Source: Nostoc sp. NIES-4103 (GTDB taxonomy: Bacteria > Cyanobacteriota > Cyanobacteriia > Cyanobacteriales > Nostocaceae). From it: a DNA stretch of 64,000 bases. The notes below the pieces were generated by a model that did no database searches, was not told where the DNA came from, and was given only the letters and a program-made list of their open reading frames with translations. The stretch lies in the NCBI RefSeq assembly GCF_002368335.1, contig NZ_AP018288.1, positions 7,901,051 through 7,965,050 on the forward strand, given 5' to 3'. Below, in pieces: positions 1 through 8,877 of the stretch. How positions within the stretch are numbered: position 1 is the first letter of the stretch; each line of letters begins with the position of its first letter. The position numbers were made by a program, and so were the translations under genes.

Positions 1-92
1 CCCTCATCTCCCTCATCTCCCTCATCTCCCTCATCTCCCTCATCTCCCTCATCTCCCTCATCTCCCTCATCTCCCCCATTCCCCTCATCTTT
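1..92. repeat. Tandem repeat of the 9-mer CCCTCATCT
   Basis: About eight near-perfect head-to-tail copies of CCCTCATCT run from the window edge and decay into CCCCCATT and CCCCTCATC variants. The same unit recurs, in either orientation, at 11392-11540, 25974-26125, 43380-43466, 46920-46980 and 48154-48262. This is the short-tandem-repeat class known from heterocystous cyanobacteria. It is truncated by the window start, so its full length is unknown. Confidence 0.9.
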
Positions 93-386
93 CCTATCAC
101 CTCTTCTGATGAGAGTGATTTCCTTCCAGAATTGCTGGTATGTGAATGGAAATTGGAATTAGTTATTAAAATTGCACAGGAGAATTCGATGGGTGATACC
201 TGAATCTGCTAGAAAATCTTAGATAGCAGGTGAACTCAGGATTTATCCATCGCTCAAAATTGGCAATTACACTTCTAGCTAATTTACAGACTTTCTCTGA
301 AACGTCTGTATAATCACGCTAGTTAGCCTGAAGTCAGGTTTTCCTGACTGTGCGACTGGCTCCAAAATCCAACATCCTAAATTCTT
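93..386 (+). promoter_or_regulatory. Upstream region of the nblR-like gene with a 5' hairpin
   Basis: No gene is visible here. The stretch 332-349 is a perfect hairpin, AGTCAGG-TTTT-CCTGACT, ending 37 bases before the start codon of the response regulator. It has no following T-run, so it is more likely a leader structure or an operator than a terminator. I cannot place the promoter itself with confidence. Confidence 0.4.
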
Positions 387-1073
387 ATGACAGTTGCTCA
401 CAGTCCGTGTGTTTTAGTCATTGAAACCGATGATAGTCTAGCAAGTCAACTTTCCTTTGATTTGCAAGAAGCTGGCTATGAAGCGATTTTGGCTCACGAT
501 GCGGCAAGCGGTTTGCAATACTGCCGCGATCGCCAACCTGCTTTAATTGTTTTAGACAGAATGCTGGCAGGTGAATCTGGACTCTCGTTATGCAAAAATC
601 TTAGAAGCGCTGGTACGCGATCGCCTGTACTAATATTAATGGCACGCGATACAGTTGATGACCGTGTAGCTTGTCTAGAAGCTGGAGCTGATGACTACAT
701 CCTCAAGCCTTACCGCGCAGAAGACTTTTTAAAGTTGATTCGCCTTTATTTAAAACCAGATATTGATACAACAGAGCAATTACGCTTTGGAGAGTTGGTG
801 CTAGACATAGCAACCCGCCGTGCCATACACAACGGACGGCCCATAGACTTAACAATGAAGGAATTTGAACTATTAAAGTTTTTAATGGAACATCCTCGTG
901 AAGTTCTAACTCGCGAACAAATCCTAGAAAACGTTTGGGGTTACGACTTTATGGGTGAATCAAATGTAATAGAAGTGTATATTCGCTACTTACGCCTCAA
1001 AATCGAAGATGAAGGTCAAAAGCGACTCATTCAAACGGTTCGAGGTGTAGGATACGTGTTAAGAGAATCCTAA
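387..1073 (+). CDS. nblR: NblR-like OmpR/PhoB-family response regulator
   Basis: This is a cytoplasmic transcription factor with an N-terminal receiver domain (about residues 8-122) and a C-terminal OmpR-type winged helix (about 132-225, with VWGYDF and TVRGVGYVLRES). The receiver keeps the acidic pair D15/D16, the phosphoacceptor position D57 (LIVLDRML) and K107 (YILKPY). The conserved Ser/Thr that normally switches the receiver is M85 (LILMARD). In Synechococcus, NblR directs phycobilisome breakdown and survival under nutrient stress, and is reported to work without canonical phosphorylation at D57; the Met fits an atypical receiver. The gene stands alone, with no kinase beside it. The NblR name comes from overall resemblance of the receiver and its D57 position, so an unnamed OmpR paralogue remains possible. 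Confidence 0.72.
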   Translation: MTVAHSPCVLVIETDDSLASQLSFDLQEAGYEAILAHDAASGLQYCRDRQPALIVLDRMLAGESGLSLCKNLRSAGTRSPVLILMARDTVDDRVACLEAGADDYILKPYRAEDFLKLIRLYLKPDIDTTEQLRFGELVLDIATRRAIHNGRPIDLTMKEFELLKFLMEHPREVLTREQILENVWGYDFMGESNVIEVYIRYLRLKIEDEGQKRLIQTVRGVGYVLRES

Positions 1074-1515
1074 TACTAATTCGTAATTCGTAATTCGTAA
1101 TTCGTAATTAAGACACACAGCACGAGACTTGAAATCGGTGGGTTATAAGCAAACTTGGTGCAAAGTGCCTCACTTTGTCTTGCCCAATGACGCCAGTCGC
1201 CTCAAGTCGGGAAACCCTTTCGGCAGTTCCTCCTGGGGGAAACCCCCAAGATCGGACTGCCTCACCACGGCGCTGGCTCCCCAACGCACTGCCTCCCCCA
1301 TGCCCCATGCCCCATGCCCCATTTCCCTTCGGGTTCGCCAGTCGCTCATGGGGGACTCGGGGGCCCCACGACCGGAGGGAGTGGGGATTGGGGGAAGACC
1401 CCCAAGACCGCGCTGGCTCACCAATTCCCAATTCCCAAAAAACAACTAAAAATCGTGGGCTTTCTGGCTCAGATTCTGTAAAATCGAAATTTAAATTACA
1501 AAATTGGAAATTACT
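1074..1515. repeat. Repeat-rich intergenic region
   Basis: About 440 bases without a convincing gene. It starts with four AATTCGT units (1079-1109). It then carries pieces of a dispersed family with the signatures GCCAGTCGC, GGGGGAAACCCCC and GACCCCCAAGACCG (about 1188-1260 and 1330-1425), plus CCCCATG units at 1300-1322. The same signatures recur at 14191-14235, 16830-16940, 17135-17180, 49162-49206 and 61020-61100. The overlapping open frames on both strands have repeat-derived, biased translations and are not genes. Confidence 0.75.
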
Positions 1516-2022
1516 ATGATGCGTTGGCTAAGTTTAGTACCGATGCTGTTGGGTATTTTTCTTGTCGGCTGTTCTATGCAGACAAACGCTAAATCTCTTA
1601 CACCAAAACCAAGTATTTTAGTGCAAGCACCAACATCTGCTGGTCAAACACTACCGATTTCTGCAAAGGCAATTGTGCCTAATGGTACAACGATTCAGTT
1701 AGAAGTGGCGCGGACACAGGAACAACAGGCAAAAGGATTAATGTATCGGCCAGCTTTACCAGATAATCGGGGGATGCTATTTAAGTTTCCTTCTGCACAA
1801 CCAGTCAGATTTTGGATGAAAAATGTACCCGTTCCTCTGGATATGGTCTTTTTACAAGATGGGGTGGTAAAGTATGTTGAAGCTTCTGCACCTCCCTGTG
1901 CTAATGAGCCATGTCCTACTTATGGCCCTAATGTACCCATTGACACGGTAATTGAACTGCGTGCCGGACGAGCTGCCGAATTAAAATTGCAAACAGGCGA
2001 TCGCGTCAAAATTGAATTTTGA
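1516..2022 (+). CDS. DUF192-family lipoprotein
   Basis: The protein starts with a hydrophobic segment followed by a lipobox (LVGC), so it is probably a lipid-anchored envelope protein. The body matches the DUF192 family: a segment around AKGLMYRPALPDNRGML, then RFWMKNVPVPLDMVFL and a C-terminal ELRAGRAAELKLQTGD. The family has a small beta-barrel fold and no firmly assigned reaction. An upstream in-frame TTG at 1504 would add four residues; I chose the ATG pair at 1516/1519 because the signal peptide then begins naturally with MMRWLSL. It stands alone between two repeat-rich regions. Confidence 0.8.
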   Translation: MMRWLSLVPMLLGIFLVGCSMQTNAKSLTPKPSILVQAPTSAGQTLPISAKAIVPNGTTIQLEVARTQEQQAKGLMYRPALPDNRGMLFKFPSAQPVRFWMKNVPVPLDMVFLQDGVVKYVEASAPPCANEPCPTYGPNVPIDTVIELRAGRAAELKLQTGDRVKIEF

Positions 2023-2595
2023 GCAACTAGAGCTTCTGCAAAGCTCAACATTCTAGCGTTTTCTCGTGTAATATCCGAGAAAATCTCAATTCATGATTTT
2101 TCTGTAAAAAAAGTATCAAGTATATGTAAAAAAGTAAATTCTGAGGCTACTATTTAATATCATGTCAAAAATAGCAAACACTGCTGTTTTTCAGGTAAAA
2201 TCACAGTTCAAAAGTTTAGTTGCAAAAATCTTCCTTTTGATGTACGTATAAATAGTCGCTCATAGGGGAGTATAGGCTATGGAATCTTTATTACTAGATG
2301 TGTAATGAAGATCTCGCCCTTAAGGGCGGGGTTTAAATAAAACATTAAAGTAAAAAGATAAAACCAATTTGACCAGCCTAACTAGCAGTTTGAGAACTGA
2401 GCAGACAAATAGTGCTAAAGCTGGAATTTCCTAATTTTTTTCGCCAAAAGCACTGTTTTTGACGAATCTCAGGCAATATTGCCGGGATGTTGATCCGGTA
2501 GTCGGATAGTAACAGATGAAATATTAGCTGCGGGTTACTGAGAAATGGTTAATCCACATATGACGATACACAATAAGCAAGGGGGTGAGTTACAA
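2023..2595. other. Intergenic region without a clear gene
   Basis: This AT-rich stretch of about 570 bases contains no supported reading frame. A tiny frame at 2279-2305 (about eight codons) directly precedes the palindrome at 2315-2328, but nothing shows it is translated. The last 50 bases probably hold the promoter of the DUF2949-type gene. Confidence 0.5.
2315..2328. repeat. Palindrome CGCCCTTAAGGGCG, possible insertion-sequence end remnant
   Basis: Perfect 14-base palindrome followed by GGGTTTAAATAA. Hairpins of this look often lie at the right ends of IS200/IS605-type elements in cyanobacteria, and also resemble a terminator without a good T-run. No transposase remains nearby, so I call it only a possible remnant. 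Confidence 0.4.
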
Positions 2596-2787
2596 ATGTC
2601 ACCATCAACTTATTCTCGACTAATTCACTTTTTACAGGAAGATTTGTCAATTTCCGCAGCATCACTTGCGGTTGCACTACGACACCGCGAACAAGATCCT
2701 GGCCCTTTACCAATGATCCTTTGGCAGTACGGGTTGATAACGTTAGAACAGTTGGAACAAATTTACGATTGGCTGGAGACAGCGTAG
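2596..2787 (+). CDS. Small DUF2949-type protein
   Basis: This 63-residue soluble protein reads as a compact helical domain ending in MILWQYGLITLEQLEQ and YDWLETA, which I associate with the cyanobacterial DUF2949 family. No biochemical role is known to me. A longer in-frame start exists at 2545. I chose 2596 because a strong ribosome site (AAGGGGGTGAG) lies 6-7 bases ahead of it and the conserved part begins there. A strong terminator follows at 2902-2940. Confidence 0.75.
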   Translation: MSPSTYSRLIHFLQEDLSISAASLAVALRHREQDPGPLPMILWQYGLITLEQLEQIYDWLETA

Positions 2788-2901
2788 CTATGAGTAGCTT
2801 ATACAGGAGAATCAAGGTATGTCACATCCGTTCTGCCTTATATCAAGGCTGGTAGATAAGGAAATTGACTTTTACCATTTCTACTCATTTAATTACCAAG
2901 T

Positions 2902-2940
2902 AAAAGAGCGAGTTTATTCATAAACTCGCTCTTTTGATTT
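2902..2940 (+). terminator. Strong intrinsic terminator-like hairpin
   Basis: A perfect 15-bp stem (AAAAGAGCGAGTTTA, 2902-2916, with its complement at 2921-2935) closes a 4-base TTCA loop. The right arm ends in TTTT and continues GATTTTG. The symmetric A and T runs make it potentially bidirectional. It probably ends the DUF2949 transcript. Confidence 0.85.
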
Positions 2941-2986
2941 TGTTATTAGTCAATCGTCAATGGTGAATAGGAATTACTAATTATTA

Positions 2987-3168
2987 TATCATGTCCGTTT
3001 AAACACTTATGATACCTGTGGAGGTCGAGAATTGGGAATTGGGAATTGGGAATTGGGAATTGGTAATTGGGAATTGGTAATTGGATTTTACTATTAGTCA
3101 CCACATCTCACCCATTACCTATTACCAGACAAACCGGCCATATCGTAAGTAATTAGCCGAAGTTGATA
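2987..3168 (+). mobile_element. MITE copy A (TATCA-ended, TTA target duplication)
   Basis: The left end TATCATGTCCGTTTAAACAC and the right end (complement TATCAACTTCGGCTAATTAC) form an imperfect terminal inverted repeat of about 28 bases. Both flanks are TTA (2984-2986 and 3169-3171), as expected for a 3-bp target duplication. The element at 14761-14892 is the same thing in the opposite orientation. The two agree best at their ends; here the core holds a GGGAATT tandem tract (3028-3085). No transposase is encoded, so it would be moved in trans. Confidence 0.7.
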
Positions 3169-3312
3169 TTACTATAAATATCAGATAATCACTGCAAATT
3201 CACCCAACTAGTACAGGGGAAAATAAGTAAATGATCATCTGATAACAGATGGATAGCTGTATACAAAAAGCTTTTTGACTTGTCAGTTTAAACTTTTAAC
3301 TACGGTTTTGTA

Positions 3313-3585
3313 TCAATCAGGAGTGATAACTTGATCACTATTATGATGGTTAATTGACCAACGGTGATCTACAGTTACAGAGGAAAACTGGCAAATTTCT
3401 TCTAGTTGTTTTTGTTGCACTGCTGCTTTACGCAGGGTGATAATTAACTGATTTACTTGACGCCGCAAATCAGGATTTTGACTGACTGCTGACATAGTTT
3501 GTCGTTCTAAGAGTTGGAGTATAAGTTCGTAGTGGATAGGTGATGGAAGAGGAATTTGCTCCATGTAGTTAATTTGAGATTTCAA
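3313..3585 (-). CDS. Small conserved cyanobacterial protein (DUF5340-like)
   Basis: A 90-residue soluble, mostly helical protein. The central part (IPLPSPIHYELILQLLERQT followed by NQLIITLRKAAVQQKQLEE) looks like a conserved cyanobacterial family that I tentatively equate with DUF5340. No function can be given. The start is uncertain: a TTG at 3585 has a good ribosome site (AAGGAA, about 8 bases upstream), while the ATG at 3564 (MEQIPL) has none but begins nearer the conserved core. It lies downstream of trpC on the same strand, 69 bases after its stop. Confidence 0.6.
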   Translation of the reverse strand: MKSQINYMEQIPLPSPIHYELILQLLERQTMSAVSQNPDLRRQVNQLIITLRKAAVQQKQLEEICQFSSVTVDHRWSINHHNSDQVITPD

Positions 3586-3654
3586 ATTTAATTTCCTTTT
3601 ACTAATAATTTTGTCTCCTGCTAATGAATTGTTACACAGGAAACAAAAATTTGG

Positions 3655-4569
3655 TTAGAGGTCTGATGTAGCCACAGATGAAGATTTAGAGAAGAGATTG
3701 GCGATCGCTAATTCTGGATTCGGTTGTTTTACTAAAGACTCTCCAATCAACACTGCGGATGCACCTGCTGTTTCTACTACATTCAAATCATTTGAGTTAT
3801 GTAATCCTGATTCGCTGACAACCAAGATATTTCGTTCTTGTAGTTGCTGACCTCTTATTTCTAACAACTGACAAGTAGTTTGCAAGTCAACAGTGAAATC
3901 TTCTAAATTACGATTATTAATTCCTACTAAAGATACACCATCTAAAGCTAGTACACGGTCAAGTTCTGCTAGATTGTGGACTTCAATTAAAGCTGCCATT
4001 TTCAGGGCATTGGCAATTTTGATAAAGTATTGCAAATCCTGATCGCTGAGGATAGCTGCAATCAACAAAACCGCATCTGCACCTTGAAGGCGTGCTAAGT
4101 ACATTTGATAAGGATATATAACAAAATCCTTGCAAAGTAAAGGTAAATCTACGGCAGCGCGAACCTTGGCTAAATTGTCAAAGCTACCTTGAAAGAACTT
4201 AACATCTGTCAGCACAGAAAGACAACTAGCACCTCCTTGCTCATAGGATAAGGCGATCGCTACTGGATCAAAATCTTCTCGGAAAACACCTTTGCTAGGG
4301 GAAGCTTTTTTTACTTCAGCAATCAAGGCTGGATTTGTCTTACCTTGGCGGAGGGCGGCGACAAAATCACGAGTAGGCGGTGCAGTTAGTAGTTGCTTCT
4401 GCAATTCCAGCAAGGGAACTTTTTCGCGCATTTGGTCAACTTCGACTTCTTTGTGCCAGACAATTTCCTCCAAAATATTGTTTGGGGTTGCATCTGGCAA
4501 AGCAACCTGATAGCGCAACATGGCTACATTAATAGCTGGGCTTGGTGAACGGCGACGGATTTGGATCAT
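3655..4569 (-). CDS. trpC: Indole-3-glycerol phosphate synthase
   Basis: Cytoplasmic TIM-barrel enzyme of tryptophan synthesis. It converts 1-(o-carboxyphenylamino)-1-deoxyribulose 5-phosphate to indole-3-glycerol phosphate. The catalytic landmarks are present: AEVKKASPSKG, LLCKDFVIYPYQ, ALIEVHNLAEL, VGINNRNLEDF and VSESGLHNSNDL, with the terminal phosphate-binding GASAVLIGESL. The frame stays open to 4707, but those 46 upstream residues are a Ser-Pro-rich translation of tandem GGGGACT repeats. I start at the ATG 4569 (MIQIRRRSPSPA), as in other cyanobacterial TrpC proteins of about 300 residues. It follows lpdA on the same strand across a repeat array. No other trp gene is in the window. Confidence 0.95.
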   Translation of the reverse strand: MIQIRRRSPSPAINVAMLRYQVALPDATPNNILEEIVWHKEVEVDQMREKVPLLELQKQLLTAPPTRDFVAALRQGKTNPALIAEVKKASPSKGVFREDFDPVAIALSYEQGGASCLSVLTDVKFFQGSFDNLAKVRAAVDLPLLCKDFVIYPYQMYLARLQGADAVLLIAAILSDQDLQYFIKIANALKMAALIEVHNLAELDRVLALDGVSLVGINNRNLEDFTVDLQTTCQLLEIRGQQLQERNILVVSESGLHNSNDLNVVETAGASAVLIGESLVKQPNPELAIANLFSKSSSVATSDL

Positions 4570-4731
4570 GGGGATTGGGGACTGGGGACTGGGGACTGGG
4601 GATTGGGGACTGGGGACTGGGGAACTCGGGGCCCCCACGACCGTAAGGGAGTGGGGATTAGGGGCAATGGGGACTGGGGACTGGGCTAAATTCTTCCTAA
4701 TCCCCAATCACCGATACCCAATCCCCAATCC
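4570..4731. repeat. GGGGACT tandem repeat array between lpdA and trpC
   Basis: Roughly 120 bases of ACTGGGG/ATTGGGG units, broken by a GGGGCCCCCACGACCG segment and continuing to about 4730 in the complementary CCCCAAT form. The G-rich and C-rich halves could pair with each other in the lpdA-trpC spacer transcript. Confidence 0.85.
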
Positions 4732-6162
4732 CTAAACGGTGACAGCCCGTTTATAGGCTTCATCCAGCACTTCTGAAAGTGTGGGGTGGGCGTGAACTAA
4801 ATGGGCAAGGGTGTTAACAGATTGACGGTTGGCGATCGCGGCTGAGGCTTCGTGAATTAAGTCTGAGGCATGTAATCCGAAAATGTGGACGCCTAAGACT
4901 TCACCTGTGTCTTTGCGATACACTACTTTTGCTATACCGTCGGCTTCGTTTTCTGCCAAAGCTTTGGAATTACCTTTGAAGTAACTTCTACTTGTGGCAA
5001 TTTCAAAGCCTTCTGCTTGACCTAATTCTTTAGCAGCTGTTTCCGTTAAGCCGACATAGCTAACTTCTGGGTGGGTAAATGCGGCTGCGGGGATGCTGCG
5101 ATAGTCTACCACACGCGATCGCCCGACTATATTTTCCACAGCGACGATACCTTGGGCGGAAGCGGCGTGTGCTAGCATCATTTTGCCTGTTGCATCGCCA
5201 ATTGCCCACAAATGCGGCACTACTTCACCGGCACTCAACACTGCCATGTGGTCATCGACGGGAATAAAATTCCGTCGGTCTAGTTCTACACCCACAGAGT
5301 CTAAACCGAGGTTTTGCGTGGCTGGAATGCGCCCTGTGGCAACTAAACAAGCATCCACTTCGATGACTTCTAAATCTTCTTTTGTTTTAAAATCTGCTAA
5401 CTCAATGACCACCGGTGAACCGGGAATCACTTTTTTAGCGTATATCCCTACTTTAGTTTCAATGTCGCGGGGAGTAATCAACACCCGTTCGGCGAGTTTG
5501 GCTATATCGCGGTCAAATCCTGGCATCAACTGGTCTAGGGCTTCAATCATGGTGATTTCACAGCCCAAAGCTGAGTAAACATCGGAAAATTCCAACCCGA
5601 TGTAACCACTACCAATAATCGCTACCCATTCCGGTAGAGATGCCAATTTCACGCCTTGGTCGCTGGTAAAAACGGTTTTGCCGTCTACTTCAATGCCTGG
5701 AGGTACGAAGGGCACTGAACCAGGGGAAAGGATAATATCTTTGGCTTGGATGGTTTTTTCACCACCATCACTAGTCACAGTCACTTTTTGCGTCCCGGCT
5801 ATTTTTCCCCAACCCCGGATGATATCGACACCCAGACGTTTAAGGCTGTTGGTTAAGTCGCCTTGAATTTTCGAGACTAAATTATTGGCATGATTGGCGA
5901 TGGCTTCTCGGTCAAATTCCACATTGCCAATTTGAATTCCCAGCGATTTCAAATGGTGGGCATTGCGTAATTCCCGCACACGTCCAGCTGCTGCTAGTAG
6001 TGCCTTTGATGGAATGCAGCCCCGGTTGACACAGGTTCCTCCCATGTCCCCTGCTTCGATAATTGCTGTTTTCAAACCGCAGCTGACGGCATGTAGGGCT
6101 GCGCCATGTCCGCCTACACCAGCGCCTATAATCACTAAATCGTAATCAAATCCATCACTCAC
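4732..6162 (-). CDS. lpdA: Dihydrolipoyl dehydrogenase (E3)
   Basis: Cytoplasmic FAD flavoprotein that reoxidises dihydrolipoyl groups with NAD+, serving 2-oxoacid dehydrogenase complexes and the glycine cleavage system. Visible features are the FAD-binding GAGVGGHG near residue 13, the redox-active disulfide C44/C49 in GGTCVNRGCIPSKA, the NAD-binding GSGYIGLEF near residue 185, and the FAD motif AIGDATGKMMLAHAA. The interface-domain active site HAHPTLSE lies near the end. At 476 residues it matches plastid/cyanobacterial E3. The start ATG is the first in frame. The neighbour trpC shares the strand but is separated by repeats, so co-transcription is uncertain. Confidence 0.95.
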   Translation of the reverse strand: MSDGFDYDLVIIGAGVGGHGAALHAVSCGLKTAIIEAGDMGGTCVNRGCIPSKALLAAAGRVRELRNAHHLKSLGIQIGNVEFDREAIANHANNLVSKIQGDLTNSLKRLGVDIIRGWGKIAGTQKVTVTSDGGEKTIQAKDIILSPGSVPFVPPGIEVDGKTVFTSDQGVKLASLPEWVAIIGSGYIGLEFSDVYSALGCEITMIEALDQLMPGFDRDIAKLAERVLITPRDIETKVGIYAKKVIPGSPVVIELADFKTKEDLEVIEVDACLVATGRIPATQNLGLDSVGVELDRRNFIPVDDHMAVLSAGEVVPHLWAIGDATGKMMLAHAASAQGIVAVENIVGRSRVVDYRSIPAAAFTHPEVSYVGLTETAAKELGQAEGFEIATSRSYFKGNSKALAENEADGIAKVVYRKDTGEVLGVHIFGLHASDLIHEASAAIANRQSVNTLAHLVHAHPTLSEVLDEAYKRAVTV

Positions 6163-6719
6163 GTTAGTTTCCCCGTGTGCTTCGCCTATTTATTCTCAAC
6201 TCGTCAAGCAATCAATGCAACCCCCTAATGTTTGAGAGTTGCTAAATCAACCTTGGGAGTGGGTATTGGGTACTGGGGACTGGGTAGTGGGTAGTGGGAA
6301 TAGAAATATCATCAATTCCCAATTCCCAATTCCCAATTCCCAATTTCCAATTCTCAGTCCCTTTTACTATGATTTACGCTAGCAGCTGAAGAGATTTCTG
6401 TTTTGGGTATTATTATAGTAAAAAATATATACTTATTTTCTTTGATACTTGAAATAAAACTTGCTCTTCATGTATCTGCCTTCAGTTAGATTGCAAATTA
6501 ACTTGTTTTTTGAGCAAATAACGTTATTTTCTGGGCGCAATTACCTGCTTGTATTCAGCAATTAATAGACGATCAATCTAAGTATTGAGTGATTGAAAGT
6601 ACCAATACTACAAGATAAGAATTTTCCATTACTTGTAATTATCTTGCAACTAATTAGCTTAGCACCTAAGCTGGATTTACAATTCATCGACCCATAGGAT
6701 TTTTGCAAGCGATCGCCCG
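6163..6719. other. Intergenic region between lpdA and the SWIM gene
   Basis: This divergent spacer of about 557 bases must hold promoters for both flanking genes. The lpdA-proximal part contains tandem GGGTACT/GGGGACT units (6257-6300) followed by CAATTCC units (6313-6352), again a G-rich then C-rich pair. The remainder (about 6365-6719) is AT-rich with no supported gene. Confidence 0.6.
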
Positions 6720-8492
6720 ATGTTCATTCCCAAAATCAGTGAATTCACCATCCGCCGTCATGCTAACGCCAAATCTTTTCAACGGGGTGAGGCTTATTAC
6801 AAAGCAGGTGCGGTTCATGCTGTCACCCAACGTAATAATCAGTTTCAGGCAGAAGTTGCAGGTCATGAAGCTAAACCCTATCGTGTCAGCTTGGTTTTTG
6901 ATGATCAAGGTTTAACTTCAGCAAACTGCACCTGTGCTTATAACTTTGATGGTTGGTGTAAACACATCGTGGCGACCATACTTTTTTGCCTGCGTCAGCC
7001 AGAACTGATTGAACAACGCCCCACTTTAGAAGAATTACTGGATTGTCTCGATCATCTCCAGACTCAAAGACTAGTGCAAGAGTTAGTTACACGATACCCA
7101 CAGTTAATTGAAGCGATTGATCACCACGTCAGTTGGATGATCAATCCTGCACCCAAGCAACAAACTGCCAAAACTGCACGCCTGACTGTGAATCCTAAGC
7201 CCTTTGGACAGCAGGTACGGCAAATTCTCCGAGATGCAGTGCGCTATTGGGAAAATGGTTACGAAGACGACCCCATTAGCGAAGAATTGCCCAGTGTGAT
7301 CCAAACTGCTGTAGATTTTTGTGAACGGGGAGATGGTTATAGTGCGATCGCAATTTTGGAAACCATTACTTCTGCTTGTGTGGAAAATTGGGACTATGTT
7401 GCAGAATACGGTGCTGACAACGATGAAATTGTCGAGGAATTAAATGATGCTTGGTGTGAAGCTATTCTCAGTGCCGAACTTTCCCCAGAAGAAAAAGTGG
7501 ATATTCAGGTAAATTTGGAAACTTGGCAAGATGAGTGGAATGCTGATTTTGCCATGAGTTTAGAAGCTTTGCATCAAGGCTGGGATGAACCAGCACTACT
7601 AAGTGTTCTGGAAGGAAACATCACTCCTAGGGGAATTTGGGAAGAAGAAATACCAGATTACGCCGATGATTTGGCACTGATTCGCCTGAAAATTCTCGAA
7701 CGTCAAGAACGTTATCAAGAATACTTGTATTTAGCGGCAGCTGAAGGGCAAACTGAACAATATCTCACAATGTTGGGTAGATTAGGCAGAGTAGAAGAAG
7801 CAATTGTAGCTGCCCAAACCGAGATGAACTCAATGGAAGAAGCCTTTGCTTTAGCTAAAACACTAGCAGCACAAGGTTCATTGCAGCAAGCATTAAATAT
7901 TGCCCAAACTGGCTTCAATTTGCCAGGAAATTGTCAGTATGAATTGGCAATTTGGACAAGTGATTTAGCCTTGGAGTTGGATAATAATGTAGAGGCTTTA
8001 TTCGCAATTAAGGCTGCTTTCCAAATTAATCCAACGTTTTTTGACTATCAAAGAATGGCAGAATTAGCCGGGGAAAACTGGGAAAGTGTCAAAATTGACT
8101 TGTTAAAAATTATCCGCACCTTTGGAAATTGGGAAACAGCATCAGCCAAGGTGGATATATTTTTACATGAGGGATTAATCGAGGATGCGATCGCGATCGT
8201 TTCTGAACTGAGTTCTGATTATTCGGAGTTGATTCACCGAGTGATGAATACTGCTATCCCTCATAATCCTGATTGGGTAATTGCCAATGCCCGTGGTCGT
8301 GCGGAAAAGATTATGAATGAGGGTAAGGCAGAATACTATTATGATGCAGTTGAATGGTTAAAAAAAGCACGCGCTGCTTATTTGGCATCTGGCAGACAAA
8401 CCTACTGGTCAAACTATCGCACAGAACTAGTACAAACCCACGCCCGCAAGCGTAAATTAATGGAAATGTTTAAGCAACAGGGTATGGAGTAA
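6720..8492 (+). CDS. SWIM zinc-finger protein with helical repeat tail
   Basis: The N-terminal 100 residues carry a SWIM zinc-binding motif with C70, C72, C80 and H82 (CTCAYNFDGWCKH). SWIM domains bind zinc and are thought to mediate DNA or protein contacts. The remaining 490 residues are acidic and helical with repeat-like units (for example LIRLKILERQERYQEYLYLA and AEGQTEQYLTMLGRLGRVEEA), reminiscent of TPR or SEL1-like solenoids. There is no signal peptide or membrane segment. Bacterial proteins of this build sometimes accompany SNF2 helicases or AAA ATPases, but none is present here. Function is unknown. The ATG directly follows a GCGATCGC site, with no obvious ribosome site. Confidence 0.85.
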   Translation: MFIPKISEFTIRRHANAKSFQRGEAYYKAGAVHAVTQRNNQFQAEVAGHEAKPYRVSLVFDDQGLTSANCTCAYNFDGWCKHIVATILFCLRQPELIEQRPTLEELLDCLDHLQTQRLVQELVTRYPQLIEAIDHHVSWMINPAPKQQTAKTARLTVNPKPFGQQVRQILRDAVRYWENGYEDDPISEELPSVIQTAVDFCERGDGYSAIAILETITSACVENWDYVAEYGADNDEIVEELNDAWCEAILSAELSPEEKVDIQVNLETWQDEWNADFAMSLEALHQGWDEPALLSVLEGNITPRGIWEEEIPDYADDLALIRLKILERQERYQEYLYLAAAEGQTEQYLTMLGRLGRVEEAIVAAQTEMNSMEEAFALAKTLAAQGSLQQALNIAQTGFNLPGNCQYELAIWTSDLALELDNNVEALFAIKAAFQINPTFFDYQRMAELAGENWESVKIDLLKIIRTFGNWETASAKVDIFLHEGLIEDAIAIVSELSSDYSELIHRVMNTAIPHNPDWVIANARGRAEKIMNEGKAEYYYDAVEWLKKARAAYLASGRQTYWSNYRTELVQTHARKRKLMEMFKQQGME

Positions 8493-8532
8493 TTCGTAAT
8501 TAAGAATCGTTATAACTATTATTGCTCAATCC

Positions 8533-8877
8533 CTACAAGCCAAGGATTGTACACAAAGCTAATGCTAATTGTGCTAGATAATTATGATCTAGATGACCAA
8601 TAACTCTGATTATTCTTGATTTATCAATGGATCGAATTTGCTCACAAAGTATTACAGAATCTTGATTTAATCCACCAATTCCGGTAGGAACAAATACATG
8701 AGATGGTAAAAGAGCGCGTCGAATTTTAGAAGTCAATGGAGCAATGATTGTATGAGGGCTTACAGCGTTTGCTTGATCAATCTGTAGAATGATAACGGGT
8801 CTAATACCTGCTTGTTCTGTACCTATAAATGGATTGAGATCACACAGAACTATATCCCCTCGTTTAATTTCTACCAC
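8533..8877 (-). CDS. MazF/PemK-family endoribonuclease toxin
   Basis: A small protein with the PemK/MazF beta-barrel pattern: KRGDIVLCDLNPFIGTEQAG, then RPVIILQ, the central TIIAPLTSK, and a late LCEQIRSIDKSRI. Family members are mRNA interferases that cut single-stranded RNA at short sequences. The start overlaps the end of the upstream antitoxin gene by seven bases, the usual coupled arrangement. The conserved catalytic Arg before PVI is present, so the toxin is probably active. Confidence is high for the family; the cleavage specificity cannot be read. Confidence 0.88.
   Translation of the reverse strand: MVEIKRGDIVLCDLNPFIGTEQAGIRPVIILQIDQANAVSPHTIIAPLTSKIRRALLPSHVFVPTGIGGLNQDSVILCEQIRSIDKSRIIRVIGHLDHNYLAQLALALCTILGL

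Noticed and set aside
1108..1519. Four overlapping open frames on both strands
   Set aside because: All read through dispersed and tandem repeats, with Ser/Pro/Arg/Gly-biased translations and no ribosome sites.
2279..2305. An eight-codon frame before the 2315 palindrome as an attenuator peptide
   Set aside because: Too short to judge, and no antiterminator or regulated gene follows directly.
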